From Candidatus Agathobaculum intestinipullorum (GTDB lineage Bacteria > Bacillota > Clostridia > Oscillospirales > Butyricicoccaceae): DNA of 64,000 bases. Every line of letters begins with the position of its first letter. Within the stretch, counting starts at the first letter, position 1. This document shows positions 1 through 11,500 of this stretch, piece after piece. The notes below the pieces were generated by a model. That model was not told where the DNA came from, made no database searches, and saw only the letters and a list, made by a program, of their open reading frames with translations. Both the position numbers and the translations under genes were made by a program. The DNA lies in the NCBI GenBank assembly GCA_019117485.1, contig DWZQ01000037.1:1-64000 (forward strand), read 5' to 3'.

Positions 1-1
1 G

Positions 2-1831
<1,830 letters not shown>

Positions 1832-1887
1832 GAAAACATTTCTAATACTGTCTTATGAGTGCCGCCCAAAAGCCTCCTCTTTTTGCG

Positions 1888-2976
1888 TTAAAGCGTCATG
1901 TCCCCATCCTTGACCCAGCCGATACGCCGCAGTACCAGATTGATCAGCGGGCACAGCACCGCGGGCAGGATAAACGAAACCAGCGCCAGCCCAAGCCAGT
2001 CCTGCGCGGTGATTGCGGTCTTGACGCCCGCGGCAACATCATTGAGCCAACCCGTATAGACCCCGATCTGGCCGACCAGCCCGCAGGTGCCCATGCCGGA
2101 GGATACCGGCGGGCCGTTCATCTCCAGCCGGAACAGGCAAGTCGCGACCGGCCCGGTGATGACAGAGGTCAGGATGGGCGCAATCCAGATGCGCGGGTTT
2201 TTCACAATATTGCCCATTTGCAGCATGGACGTGCCGATGCCCTGTGATACCAGACCGCCCCAGCGGTTTTCCGGGAACGACATCACCGCAAAGCCGACCA
2301 TCTGCGCGCAGCATCCTGCGACCGCCGCGCCGCCCGCAAGCCCGGTCAGGCTGAGCGCCGCGCAGATCGCGGCGGACGACATCGGCAATGTCAGCGCCAC
2401 GCCGACCAGCACGGACACCGCAATGCCCATCAGGAAGGGCTGCAAATTCGTCGCCCACATGATGAGCGCGCCGACCTGCATCGCGGCCGCGCCAAGCGCG
2501 GGCGCCCACCATGCCGCAAGTGCTACGCCTACGCCGATCGTCACAAGCGGTGTAACCAGAATGTCGATGCGCGTCTCCCCCGCGACCGCCTTGCCAACCT
2601 CAGCCGCGAGGATGGCGACAAACAGCACGGCAAGCGGCCCGCCCGCGCCGCCCAGTGCATTGGACGCGAAACCAACCGTAATCAGCGAAAACAGCACCAG
2701 CGGCGGACATTGGAGCGCGTAGCCGATCGCGACCGCCATCGCCGGGCCGCTCATGGCCGAAGCCAACCCGCCCACCGTGTAGGATACCTCATTGATGGTC
2801 GCCACCGGCATGGTCAGAAAGGAAATCCCCAGCTGCTTGCCGACCGTGTCTATGATCGTGCCGATCAGCAGCGAGCAGAACAAGCCCTGTGCCATCGCGC
2901 CAAGCGCGTCGATACCGTACCGCCTGACTGATATTTCGATATTTTTCCGTTTGAGAAATGCCTTTACCTTATCCAT
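1888..2976 (-). CDS. PTS IIC-like integral membrane protein (PTS_EIIC_2 / PfoR-like family)
   Basis: 362 aa, Gly/Ala-rich multi-TM protein beginning MDKVKAFLKRKNIEISVRRYGIDALGAMAQGLFCSLLIGTI. Confidence 0.8.
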   Translation of the reverse strand: MDKVKAFLKRKNIEISVRRYGIDALGAMAQGLFCSLLIGTIIDTVGKQLGISFLTMPVATINEVSYTVGGLASAMSGPAMAVAIGYALQCPPLVLFSLITVGFASNALGGAGGPLAVLFVAILAAEVGKAVAGETRIDILVTPLVTIGVGVALAAWWAPALGAAAMQVGALIMWATNLQPFLMGIAVSVLVGVALTLPMSSAAICAALSLTGLAGGAAVAGCCAQMVGFAVMSFPENRWGGLVSQGIGTSMLQMGNIVKNPRIWIAPILTSVITGPVATCLFRLEMNGPPVSSGMGTCGLVGQIGVYTGWLNDVAAGVKTAITAQDWLGLALVSFILPAVLCPLINLVLRRIGWVKDGDMTL

Positions 2977-3144
2977 ATTACCCCTTCTTTACCGGTTTGC
3001 AATCCTGTCTATCTTTGTGTCAAGACAACTTGCCATACATTATAGCATAGCCCCTGTGCCTTGCCCAGTATTTTTGACGGTTTCGGGCGGATTTTGGCGG
3101 TTTGAACAGAAAAACCACTCTCAATAACAAGGCAACCATGCAAA

Positions 3145-3178
3145 AACGCACAATCCACAATGGATTGTGCGCTTTTTG
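3145..3178. terminator. Bidirectional intrinsic terminator downstream of the MATE gene
   Basis: AAAAAC GCACAATCCA-CAA-TGGATTGTGC GCTTTTT; perfect 10-bp arms. Confidence 0.85.
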
Positions 3179-3195
3179 CCGTGCGTCGAAACCAA

Positions 3196-4557
3196 TCAGG
3201 ACAGCTGCGCGCCCTTTGGCGGGAACACCTGACGCCGTACAATGAAATAACAGGCCAGATGCGCGCAGATGGTCAGCCCCCACGAAATCGGATAAGAAAT
3301 GTACAGGCTAAACAGCGTGTGCTGCCAGCGGAAAATGGTGAAAATCCAGATGATACGGAACACGCACGCGCCCGCCAGTGACACCAGCATCGGCAAAATC
3401 GAGTACCCCATGCCGCGCACGCTGCCTGCGATCACATCCATCAAACCGCACAAACAGTAGGTGACGCTGACCACACCCAGACGCACCAAGCCGAAGGACA
3501 CGACCTCGGCGTCGGTGGAATAGATGCCGAGCAACTGCCTACCCAACAAGTGCGCGCCGTTGCCCAGCACCAGCCCGATCAACACCACCAGAATGGCGCA
3601 GCGCAACAACACCTGATCGATACGGCGGTACTGTTTCGCGCCAAGGTTCTGGCTGGTGAAGCTGAGCGAGGTCTGATACAGTGCATTCATAGAAGTGTAG
3701 ACAAAGCCCTCGATGTTGCTGGCAGCCGTATTGCCCGCAACCACGATCGCGCCGAACGAGTTGATCGACGACTGGATCAGCACGTTCGAGATATTGAAAA
3801 TCACGCTTTGTAGCCCGGCGGGCAGGCCGACCTGCATCATGCGGGCAAATTTATCCGCATGGAAGTGTATGTTCTTGAGGTTGACATTACACATGCCGTC
3901 CACCCGCATCAGGCACAGCACGATAAGCGTCGCAGAAATGACCTGCGCGATGACGGTCGCGGTGGCAACGCCCGCAACACCCATGTGCAATACAATGACA
4001 AAAAACAGGTTGCACAGCACATTAACCACACCGGAGAACATCAAGAAGTACAACGGCCGACGTGTGTCACCCACCGCGCGCAGGATGGCCGCGCCAAAGT
4101 TGTACAGCATGGTCGCAGGCATGCCAATAAAGTAGATACGCATGTACAGTACAGCCTGATCAAGCACCTCCGCTGGCGTGGCCATCCACACCAGCATGGG
4201 GCGCGCCAGCGCTATCCCAATCACCACCAGCAGCGCACCGCCTGCCACCGCGGTGATGAGCGCGGTCTGCACGGTCTGCTGTGCGTCATCGAAGTCACCC
4301 GCGCCGCGAAAACGTGCCACCAGTACGTTCGCCCCCACCGAAATGCCGATGAAGAAGTTGACCAGCAGGTTGATCAGCGCGCTCGTTGCGCCGACAGCCG
4401 CCATGGCATGGCTGCCCGCGTACCGTCCGACCACGATGATGTCCGCCGCGTTGAACAGCAGCTGCAACACGCCCGAACAGATCAGCGGCAGCGCAAACAG
4501 CAGGATGCGGCTGAGCAGCGGGCCGCGGGTCATGTCGATTTCATAGGTTTTGCTCAT
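3196..4557 (-). CDS. MATE family efflux transporter
   Basis: 453 aa, 12-TM MATE architecture: MTRGPLLSRILLFALPLICSGVLQLLFNAADIIVVGRYAG. Confidence 0.93.
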   Translation of the reverse strand: MSKTYEIDMTRGPLLSRILLFALPLICSGVLQLLFNAADIIVVGRYAGSHAMAAVGATSALINLLVNFFIGISVGANVLVARFRGAGDFDDAQQTVQTALITAVAGGALLVVIGIALARPMLVWMATPAEVLDQAVLYMRIYFIGMPATMLYNFGAAILRAVGDTRRPLYFLMFSGVVNVLCNLFFVIVLHMGVAGVATATVIAQVISATLIVLCLMRVDGMCNVNLKNIHFHADKFARMMQVGLPAGLQSVIFNISNVLIQSSINSFGAIVVAGNTAASNIEGFVYTSMNALYQTSLSFTSQNLGAKQYRRIDQVLLRCAILVVLIGLVLGNGAHLLGRQLLGIYSTDAEVVSFGLVRLGVVSVTYCLCGLMDVIAGSVRGMGYSILPMLVSLAGACVFRIIWIFTIFRWQHTLFSLYISYPISWGLTICAHLACYFIVRRQVFPPKGAQLS

Positions 4558-4668
4558 TCCATTCCTTCCTTTCCTGTCTTTTTATCTTAGCCCTGCGCCC
4601 GGATGCTGTCAATCCCCGCCGCCTTTGCCCGACAATTTGGCACGCCGGAAAATTTTTTGGGAAACTGC

Positions 4669-4707
4669 TTGACAGTTCCGTATTATTGTATTATTATCAT
4701 AGTACAA
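4669..4707 (+). promoter_or_regulatory. Sigma-A-type promoter with overlapping 22-bp imperfect palindrome (candidate GntR operator)
   Basis: TTGACA (4669-4674), 17-nt spacer, TATTAT (4692-4697); TTGTATTATTATCATAGTACAA (4686-4707), 9 of 11 pairs symmetric. Confidence 0.65.
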
Positions 4708-4730
4708 CATAACAAGAGAGGAGCGAGCCT

Positions 4731-5120
4731 ATGCAATGGCAACTGCGGGGCGACCGGCCGATCTACCAACAGCTGGTGGAGATTTTGACCGAGCAGATCG
4801 TCAGCGGCCAGCTTGAAGCGGGCGGCAAGGTGCCCGCGGTACGGGAACTGGCCGCACAGGCGGGGGTCAACCCCAATACGATGCAGCGTGCGCTGGCCGA
4901 TATGGAGCGCGAGGGGCTGATGTACACCAACCGCACCAGTGGGCGCTATGTAACGGAGGATAAAGAGATGATCCAAAAGATTCGGGAACAGATCGCGGGC
5001 GACCGCATCACAGAGTTTTTGGTGGGCATGAGCCAGCTCGGATTTTCCGAGCAAGAGGTCTACAACCTGCTGAAAAAGCGGCATGAGGAGGGAAACACAG
5101 ATGGAACAACAGAGAAATGA
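4731..5120 (+). CDS. GntR family (YtrA-type) transcriptional regulator
   Basis: RPIYQQLVEILTEQIVSGQLEAGGKVPAVRELAAQAGVNPNTMQRALADMEREGLM winged-helix. Confidence 0.92.
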   Translation: MQWQLRGDRPIYQQLVEILTEQIVSGQLEAGGKVPAVRELAAQAGVNPNTMQRALADMEREGLMYTNRTSGRYVTEDKEMIQKIREQIAGDRITEFLVGMSQLGFSEQEVYNLLKKRHEEGNTDGTTEK

Positions 5121-5811
5121 ACTGCTTGTCTGCACCGGGCTGACCAAGGTATACGGCGGCATCCGTGCGCTGGACAATCTGAACCTGACGATCGGGCGCG
5201 GCCGTTTTGTCGGCCTGCTGGGGCCGAACGGGTCGGGCAAAACGACGATGATCAAGCTGATTAACGGCCTGATCCAGCCGACATCCGGCACGGTTGTGGT
5301 GGACGGCTTCCTGCCCGGCGTGCATACGCACAGCGTGGTCAGCTACCTGCCAGACCGCGGCTACCTGAACGACTGGATGCGCGTCACCGACCTGATCGCC
5401 TTTTTCGCCGATTTCTATGCGGACTTTGACCGGGTCAAGGCCAACGACATGCTGGCGACGCTGAACATCAGCCCGCTCGCCCGGCTGAAAACGCTTTCCA
5501 AGGGCACGAAGGAAAAGGTGCAGCTCATCCTGACCATGAGCCGCAAGGCACAGCTGTTCCTGCTCGACGAGCCGATTGCGGGTGTTGACCCGGCAGCGCG
5601 CGACTACATTCTCAACACAATTCTGTCAAATTACAGCGAGGATGCGTCGGTGCTGCTGTCCACCCACCTGATTGCAGATATTGAGCGCGTACTCGACGAG
5701 GTCATTTTCCTCAAAAACGGTGTCATGACGCTGCACGAGAGCGTCGATACCATCCGCGAGGAACATGGAAAATCGGTCGATATGTTGTTTAGGGAGGTGT
5801 TCGCATGCTGA
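5101..5811 (+). CDS. ABC transporter ATP-binding protein
   Basis: Walker A GPNGSGKTT, Walker B LFLLDEPIAGVD; ATG at 5101 preceded by GAGGAGG. Confidence 0.93.
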   Translation: MEQQRNELLVCTGLTKVYGGIRALDNLNLTIGRGRFVGLLGPNGSGKTTMIKLINGLIQPTSGTVVVDGFLPGVHTHSVVSYLPDRGYLNDWMRVTDLIAFFADFYADFDRVKANDMLATLNISPLARLKTLSKGTKEKVQLILTMSRKAQLFLLDEPIAGVDPAARDYILNTILSNYSEDASVLLSTHLIADIERVLDEVIFLKNGVMTLHESVDTIREEHGKSVDMLFREVFAC

Positions 5812-6611
5812 AGCTGCTGAAATATGAATGGAAGGCGTGCGCGCGCATTTGTCTGCCTCTATACGCGGCGATGCTGCTGATGAGTGTGTTCAGCGCGTTG
5901 ATGACGACCGATGCCGCACAGGACTTTATGAATGGCATCCCAACGGCCATTCTTGTGATGCTATACTTTGCGATGCTGGTCGCAGTGTTTGTGGTGACCG
6001 CGGTCATCCTGATCCAGCGGTTTTATAAAAACCTGCTGGGCGACGAGGGCTACCTGATGTTCACACTGCCTGTAACGGTCGCACAGCATATCTGGAGCAA
6101 GGTGATCGTCGCGATTGCAATCTGCTTCCTGAGCGGCATCGTCGCACTGCTGAGCATCGGGGTCCTCGGTTCCGGCACCGGCCTGTTTGCCGACATCGCC
6201 ATGTTGCTGCAACAGTTTGGTCATGTAATCGCAACGAAACCGAATACGCTGGGCTATATGCTGGAGGGTATCCTGCTGCTGGTGCTGAGTACGGCCAGCG
6301 GGGTGCTGTATCTCTACCTATGCATGGCGCTCGGCCATCTGGCCAAAAAACACCGCGTGCTGATGTCGGTCGTGTGGTACTTTGTGCTGTCGACCGTAGC
6401 ACAATTCCTGCTCAGCTTTGTGCTGCTCGGGGTCGCGACCGGCCCGCTGCAAAGTTTGGCGGAAGCATTGCAGAATTTGCTGCAAGGCGTACCACAGCAA
6501 ACGATGCTGCACGGCATACTGCTGGGTTTCTGCTTCGCGACCGCGATCCCGGGCGCGATCTGCTACGGCGGTACCTACTATGTGCTGAAAAACCGACTGA
6601 ATCTGGAATAA
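5805..6611 (+). CDS. ABC transporter permease-like membrane protein
   Basis: Multi-TM protein overlapping the end of the ATPase gene. Confidence 0.8.
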   Translation: MLKLLKYEWKACARICLPLYAAMLLMSVFSALMTTDAAQDFMNGIPTAILVMLYFAMLVAVFVVTAVILIQRFYKNLLGDEGYLMFTLPVTVAQHIWSKVIVAIAICFLSGIVALLSIGVLGSGTGLFADIAMLLQQFGHVIATKPNTLGYMLEGILLLVLSTASGVLYLYLCMALGHLAKKHRVLMSVVWYFVLSTVAQFLLSFVLLGVATGPLQSLAEALQNLLQGVPQQTMLHGILLGFCFATAIPGAICYGGTYYVLKNRLNLE

Positions 6612-6624
6612 GCGAAACGCAAAC

Positions 6625-6653
6625 GGGGGACGCGCGTCCGCGCGTCCCTTTTT
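6625..6653 (+). terminator. Intrinsic terminator of GntR/ABC operon
   Basis: GGGACGCGCG...CGCGCGTCCC followed by TTTTT. Confidence 0.75.
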
Positions 6654-6766
6654 GCACCCATTTGGACTGGCGATAGACAGAAAATCTTAATATTTTTGCA
6701 TCTACAAACGAAAGAATCATGCGGTAGGATAACCATACGGATAGGGAGACAAAGGAGGAAAGAACC

Positions 6767-7417
6767 ATGACGGCGGTGGCAAAAGCAGCTCCAGCGCGCG
6801 GCAAATCGCGCGCCGCGGGATACTCGATTTTCGAATGTATTGGACTATTCCTGACGTTTTCGGCGGCAGGCTGGCTGTGGGAGGTCGCGCTGCACCTGCT
6901 GCTCGACGGTGAATTGGTCAACCGTGGCACGCTGCTCGGGCCGTGGCTGCCGATTTACGGCGCGGGCGGTTTGGCGGCTGTGCTGCTGCTCAGGCGGTTC
7001 ACCGCGCGCCCGCCTGTGGTGTGCGCGCTGGGTGCGCTCCTCTCGACCGGCATTGAATATACAACGGGCAAATACCTGCTTGCCGTATACGGCCTGCGCT
7101 GGTGGGATTACAGCCGCTTCCCGCTCAATATCGACGGGCTGGTCAGCCCGCTTACCTCGCTGCTGTTCGGTTTGGGCTGCTGTGCGGCGGTCTATGTTGC
7201 CGCGCCCGCGCTGCGACGCATATTCCAGCGCCTGCCGCGCATGCGGCTGCGGCTACTTTGCGCCGCACTGGCCGCCCTGTTCGCACTGGACTTCGGCATA
7301 TGTACGCTGCGGCCAAACACAGGACAAGGTGTAACGGTGACACCGGAGACGCAGAACGGCCTGCGTGTGATCGAACCGTCCCAGATCAACCTGCTGCTGC
7401 AAAATTTACCGAAATAA
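6767..7417 (+). CDS. Putative ABC transporter permease (CmpB-like, PF06541-type) membrane protein
   Basis: FSAAGWLWEVALHLLLDGELVNRGTLLGPWLPIYGAGGLAAVLLLRRF ... GIEYTTGKYLLAVYGLRWWDYSRFPLNIDGLVSP. Confidence 0.8.
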   Translation: MTAVAKAAPARGKSRAAGYSIFECIGLFLTFSAAGWLWEVALHLLLDGELVNRGTLLGPWLPIYGAGGLAAVLLLRRFTARPPVVCALGALLSTGIEYTTGKYLLAVYGLRWWDYSRFPLNIDGLVSPLTSLLFGLGCCAAVYVAAPALRRIFQRLPRMRLRLLCAALAALFALDFGICTLRPNTGQGVTVTPETQNGLRVIEPSQINLLLQNLPK

Positions 7418-7481
7418 ACGCGAACACCTTGCGCGCGCCCGCCCTGTCTGTTATGATGAAACCAACAAGGGGGGAGCGCAT

Positions 7482-8366
7482 ATGAAATGTCAGAACTGCG
7501 GTGTCAACTATTTGGATGAGGATCGCGAGTGCCCGATCTGCGGTGCACGCGCCGGCGCACGCGGCCGCGTGGGTGAACTGGAAAAGAAAGCGGCGGTATG
7601 GCGCGAACATCAGCTGGAAGAAAACCCAAACTACCGCAAAGCGCGTCCCCGTGCGCGCAAGGCACAGCCCAGCACCAAACCCATCCGGGATAAGAAACCG
7701 AGCAAGGGCAAGGCTACGGCTATCGTCGCCATGCTGGTTCTGATTGTCAACCTGCTGCCCGTTCTTGGCTCCGCGCTCAGTGAGGTCGTTGACAATCTGG
7801 GCAGTGCCGTCAGCACGTTTACGGACAATTTCGCCTGGGACGAGGCAACGCCGGACCCGGACATCTGGGCCGACACCGAGGACGGCCTGACCTACTACAC
7901 ACCGGGCACTACTTATGAATACAATGCGGACGATTATACCTATATTTATGTCGACCTGTACGACCTGTTCGGCGATTATTCGACGGGCACGCTGTCCGAT
8001 GGCTCGACTGTCAACCTATGGGTTGATGAGTATGACAATTATACCCTGATGATTCAGGACAGCGCGGGTACCTACGACGAAACGGGCTATACCTGGTGCA
8101 TCTACAACTATCCAGAGGAAGGGATGTACGACGACAGCTACCCGCCCGAACAATATGACTCGCTGACGCTCTTCCTGACCGCAGATGAAACAGGCTACGA
8201 CGGCAACCAGCCCGAGCGGTACGATGACCGCCGGGAAGGCGCCGACCTGTGGCTGATCGTCTATGTCGATCGGGATACCGGCCTGATCACACTGCGGGAC
8301 GCGGATATGGTCGGCATCTTCGGCGCGGACGCATTTGTGACGCTGAACAATCTGGAGCAGGGATAA
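7482..8366 (+). CDS. Zinc-ribbon, single-TM protein with acidic/Tyr-rich extracytoplasmic region
   Basis: N-terminal MKCQNCGVNYLDEDRECPICGA zinc ribbon; one hydrophobic segment AIVAMLVLIVNLLPVL. Confidence 0.75.
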   Translation: MKCQNCGVNYLDEDRECPICGARAGARGRVGELEKKAAVWREHQLEENPNYRKARPRARKAQPSTKPIRDKKPSKGKATAIVAMLVLIVNLLPVLGSALSEVVDNLGSAVSTFTDNFAWDEATPDPDIWADTEDGLTYYTPGTTYEYNADDYTYIYVDLYDLFGDYSTGTLSDGSTVNLWVDEYDNYTLMIQDSAGTYDETGYTWCIYNYPEEGMYDDSYPPEQYDSLTLFLTADETGYDGNQPERYDDRREGADLWLIVYVDRDTGLITLRDADMVGIFGADAFVTLNNLEQG

Positions 8367-8398
8367 AAAAAGGAAGCCTTTTGGCTTCCTTTTTTGTT
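8362..8398. terminator. Bidirectional terminator between convergent genes
   Basis: AAAAAAAGGAAGCC-TTTT-GGCTTCCTTTTTT. Confidence 0.85.
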
Positions 8399-8425
8399 TG
8401 CGCTTGGGATACGGCTGCGGAAGGG

Positions 8426-9124
8426 TCAATCCGCGTCCTTTTTGATCTGCGAGAGATAGCGGTACACGCTCGCCTGCGAACACCGCAGCGCACTGGCGAC
8501 ATCCTTGACCGCTCCCTTGAGCAAAAAGATGCCGCCGGCTTCGAGTGAGGCAATGATCTGTACGCGCTCGTCCGGCGTCAGCCGGTCGGCGGTGATGCCC
8601 AGCCGCGCCAACTCGCGAGCGACAGCATCGCCCGCTACCGCGTCGATGGAGTTGTGATACCGTTCGGTCGTCGCAGGCGCGGTACGCACGGCCTCAGCAC
8701 TCATGTCAGGCCGGGCAGGCGAACAGTTATCCTCGACAAAGCGGTCGGGATGGCACAGGCGCATGATGGTTTCAATGGCATCCTGATAGCGGCTGTCGTC
8801 AAAGCTGATACACAGCAAGCCGATCAACCGTCCATTCTGCTTGATGAACATGGTCGACGAGCGCAAGGTCTTGCCGGTTGCGGACACGCCGCAATAGTGC
8901 AGATGATAGTCCTGCGTTTCGTAGCTTTTGTCCATCAGGGATTGGAGTGCAACGTTGGTCAGCGGCGCGCCGACAGCACGGCCGCTCACATGGCCGTTGG
9001 CGATCGCGATGATCGAACGGTTTTTGTCGGTCAGATCGTGCAGCGCAACCTCGTAATCCGGGCCAAGCGCAAACCCAAGGAATTCCGTCAGCTTGGCATA
9101 TTGCTGCAACAACGAGTTGGCCAT
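8426..9124 (-). CDS. YheO-like PAS + HTH transcriptional regulator (DauR/YheO family)
   Basis: YEVALHDLTDKNRSIIAIANGHVSGRAVGAPLTN PAS-like domain and C-terminal HTH KDVASALRCSQASVYRYL. Confidence 0.85.
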   Translation of the reverse strand: MANSLLQQYAKLTEFLGFALGPDYEVALHDLTDKNRSIIAIANGHVSGRAVGAPLTNVALQSLMDKSYETQDYHLHYCGVSATGKTLRSSTMFIKQNGRLIGLLCISFDDSRYQDAIETIMRLCHPDRFVEDNCSPARPDMSAEAVRTAPATTERYHNSIDAVAGDAVARELARLGITADRLTPDERVQIIASLEAGGIFLLKGAVKDVASALRCSQASVYRYLSQIKKDAD

Positions 9125-9285
9125 ACGCTCACCTCATTTCCAAAGAATCCGATGGTTTTCCAGTTCTGCTTGTATTATAGCGCAACGCAAAAGGGCTTGT
9201 CAAAAGAGTCAAGATTTTTTTCGTGTTAAATAAGAAAATCCGTCAAAATGCACAAAAGCATATTTGCCACTATCCGGTAAAAAGA

Positions 9286-9308
9286 GATAAAAATCGTATG
9301 TTTTTATC
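9286..9308. promoter_or_regulatory. Perfect 8-bp-arm palindrome in divergent intergenic region (candidate operator)
   Basis: GATAAAAA-TCGTATG-TTTTTATC. Confidence 0.5.
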
Positions 9309-9382
9309 GTGCAAGCTGACCAAAGAGCACTTGACAAGCAGGGTGCCCGGATGATACTCTCTTGAGAAGAGAGGTGAAAGAT

Positions 9383-10786
9383 ATGGGCAAAGAACAGACC
9401 AGCCGCGACAGCTTTTCCAGCCGTTGGGGCTTTATTCTGGCCTGCATCGGCTCGGCAGTTGGCATGGGCAATATCTGGCGGTTTCCGATCATGGTGCAGA
9501 AGTATGGGGGCATGACATTTTTAATCCCCTATGTCATTTTCGTCATCCTGATTGGCTCGTCCGGCGTAATCGAGGAGTTTGCGCTCGGCCGCCGCGCGGG
9601 CGCAGGCCCCGTGGGCGCGTTCGGCATGTGTACGCAGGAACGCACCGGTAAGCGCCGTCCGGGTGAGCTGGTCGGCGCGCTGCCGATTGTCGGCGCGCTG
9701 ATGCTGGCCATCGGCTATACGGTGGTGCTCGGCTGGATTTTCAAATACACATTCTTGAGTATCTCTGGCGGCCTGTTTGGGCTGGGCACTGAGATGGACG
9801 CGATCATCGGCGCGTTCAGCGCAACCGCACCGGAAAGCGAAACGCTGGGCGGCGCGCTGGGCATGATGGCGCAGAACGGCTTTTTCGGCATCGGAAACGG
9901 CCTGTGGCAGGCGATTGGACTGGTCATCTCACTGGCGATCATGGCGCTGGGCATTGCGGGCGGCATCGAAAAGGCCAATAAGGTGATGATGCCCGTGCTG
10001 TTCTTCCTGCTGCTGGCGCTGGGCGTGTATATCTTTACACTGGACGGTTCAGCCGAGGGCTACCGGCATATCTTTACCATCCAGCCCGCCGGGTTGGCGT
10101 CGCCCGAGGTATGGGTGTTTGCGTTTGGACAGGCGTTTTTCTCGTTGTCGGTTGCAGGTAACGGCTCGGTCATTTATGGTTCCTACCTGAGCCGGGACGA
10201 GGATATCCCGAGCTCAGCGCGCAACGTTGCTGTGTTTGACACACTGGCCGCGCTGCTGGCGGCGTTCGTTATCATCCCGGCGATGGCCGTTGTGCTGGGC
10301 GAAGGCATCAACGAGGTCAAAAGCGGCCCGGGGTTGATGTTCCTTTATCTGGTGCATGTGTTCAACGCCATGCCGGGCGGCCGCATCATCGGCGTGATCT
10401 TTTTCGTCTGCGTGCTGTTTGCAGGCCTGTCGTCGATCGTCAACCTGTACGAAGCACCCGTGGCGTTTTTACAGGAAAAGTGTCACCTTAACCGCTTTGC
10501 GGCGGTTGCCGGCATCGGCATAATTGGCTTTGCGGTGTCCATCGCGATCCAGCCGTGGACGTCTCAGTGGATGGACGTGGTTTCCATCTATATCTGCCCG
10601 CTCGGCGCCATGCTGGCCGGTATCATGTTCTTCTGGGTACTGGGCAAGGAGCGCGCGCTGTCTGCGGTCAACGAGGGCGCGCACAAGCCGATCGGCCGCT
10701 GGTTCTACCCGCTCGGCAAGTATATTTATGTGCCGCTGGCGCTGCTCGCACTTGTGTTGGGCATTGTCTACGGCGGCATCGGATAA
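9383..10786 (+). CDS. Sodium-dependent (NSS/SNF family) transporter
   Basis: WGFILACIGSAVGMGNIWRFPIMVQKYGGMTFLIPYV, canonical NSS TM1; RBS GAGAGGTG before ATG 9383. Confidence 0.93.
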   Translation: MGKEQTSRDSFSSRWGFILACIGSAVGMGNIWRFPIMVQKYGGMTFLIPYVIFVILIGSSGVIEEFALGRRAGAGPVGAFGMCTQERTGKRRPGELVGALPIVGALMLAIGYTVVLGWIFKYTFLSISGGLFGLGTEMDAIIGAFSATAPESETLGGALGMMAQNGFFGIGNGLWQAIGLVISLAIMALGIAGGIEKANKVMMPVLFFLLLALGVYIFTLDGSAEGYRHIFTIQPAGLASPEVWVFAFGQAFFSLSVAGNGSVIYGSYLSRDEDIPSSARNVAVFDTLAALLAAFVIIPAMAVVLGEGINEVKSGPGLMFLYLVHVFNAMPGGRIIGVIFFVCVLFAGLSSIVNLYEAPVAFLQEKCHLNRFAAVAGIGIIGFAVSIAIQPWTSQWMDVVSIYICPLGAMLAGIMFFWVLGKERALSAVNEGAHKPIGRWFYPLGKYIYVPLALLALVLGIVYGGIG

Positions 10787-10798
10787 GGATGCTGAAAA

Positions 10799-10834
10799 AC
10801 AACCGCCGGCTGTTGCAGCCGGCGGTTGTTTTAT
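10799..10834 (+). terminator. Intrinsic terminator
   Basis: AACAACCGCCGGCTG-TTG-CAGCCGGCGGTTGTTTT. Confidence 0.85.
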
Positions 10835-10885
10835 GCTATACTGTAACGGAATCAATCGGAAATTGAGGAAAAAAGGGGAATTCAC

Positions 10886-11329
10886 ATGAATGCAAATCTG
10901 CGCGACAAAATTTCCAGCGCGGCAACCGCGATCGAGATCACGCTCGGCCTGATCATTCTGCTGGCCTGTGTGATTTGCAGCGTGGGGCTGGTATTCACCA
11001 CCGAGCTGGACAGGCTGTTTCTGGTGCCGTCGTACATGCAGGAGCGGCTGAGCGACGCCTGCTTGATCATCATCGGCATTGAGCTGATCAAAATGATCAC
11101 CAGCCACTCGCTCGACTCAGTGGTAGACGTAATGCTGCTGGCGATCGCCCGTCAGATGATCGTCGAGCATACCTCGCCGCTGGAAAACATGATGACTGTA
11201 GTTTCGGTTGGCGTGCTGTTCGTCATTCGCAAGTATTTGTACATCTCCAAGCTCGACCGCCGTGGCAGCGACAAGAAAAGCCAAGCGGAAACAACTGACG
11301 CTGAAGCAGCGCCGAAAACGCAAGCATAA
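10886..11329 (+). CDS. PsiE-family (phosphate-starvation-inducible-like) membrane protein
   Basis: Multi-TM; IEITLGLIILLACVICSVGLV...LIIIGIELIKMITSHSLDSVVDVMLLAIARQMIVEH. Confidence 0.75.
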   Translation: MNANLRDKISSAATAIEITLGLIILLACVICSVGLVFTTELDRLFLVPSYMQERLSDACLIIIGIELIKMITSHSLDSVVDVMLLAIARQMIVEHTSPLENMMTVVSVGVLFVIRKYLYISKLDRRGSDKKSQAETTDAEAAPKTQA

Positions 11330-11331
11330 GC

Positions 11332-11366
11332 AAAAAGGCCGTCCCAATAGGGACGGCCTTTCTGTG
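11332..11366 (+). terminator. Intrinsic terminator
   Basis: AAAAAGGCCGTCCC-AATA-GGGACGGCCTTTCT. Confidence 0.8.
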
Positions 11367-11500
11367 TCTTACCGGCTGACGATGCGACAAATCAGACCGT
11401 ACAGCGCGATGCGCTGCTCCGCCGTGTATTTGCTTTGCGTGGCGGGGCAAAACATGATATACTGATATCAAAATAGGAATGGAATGGGGATTCGGACGAC

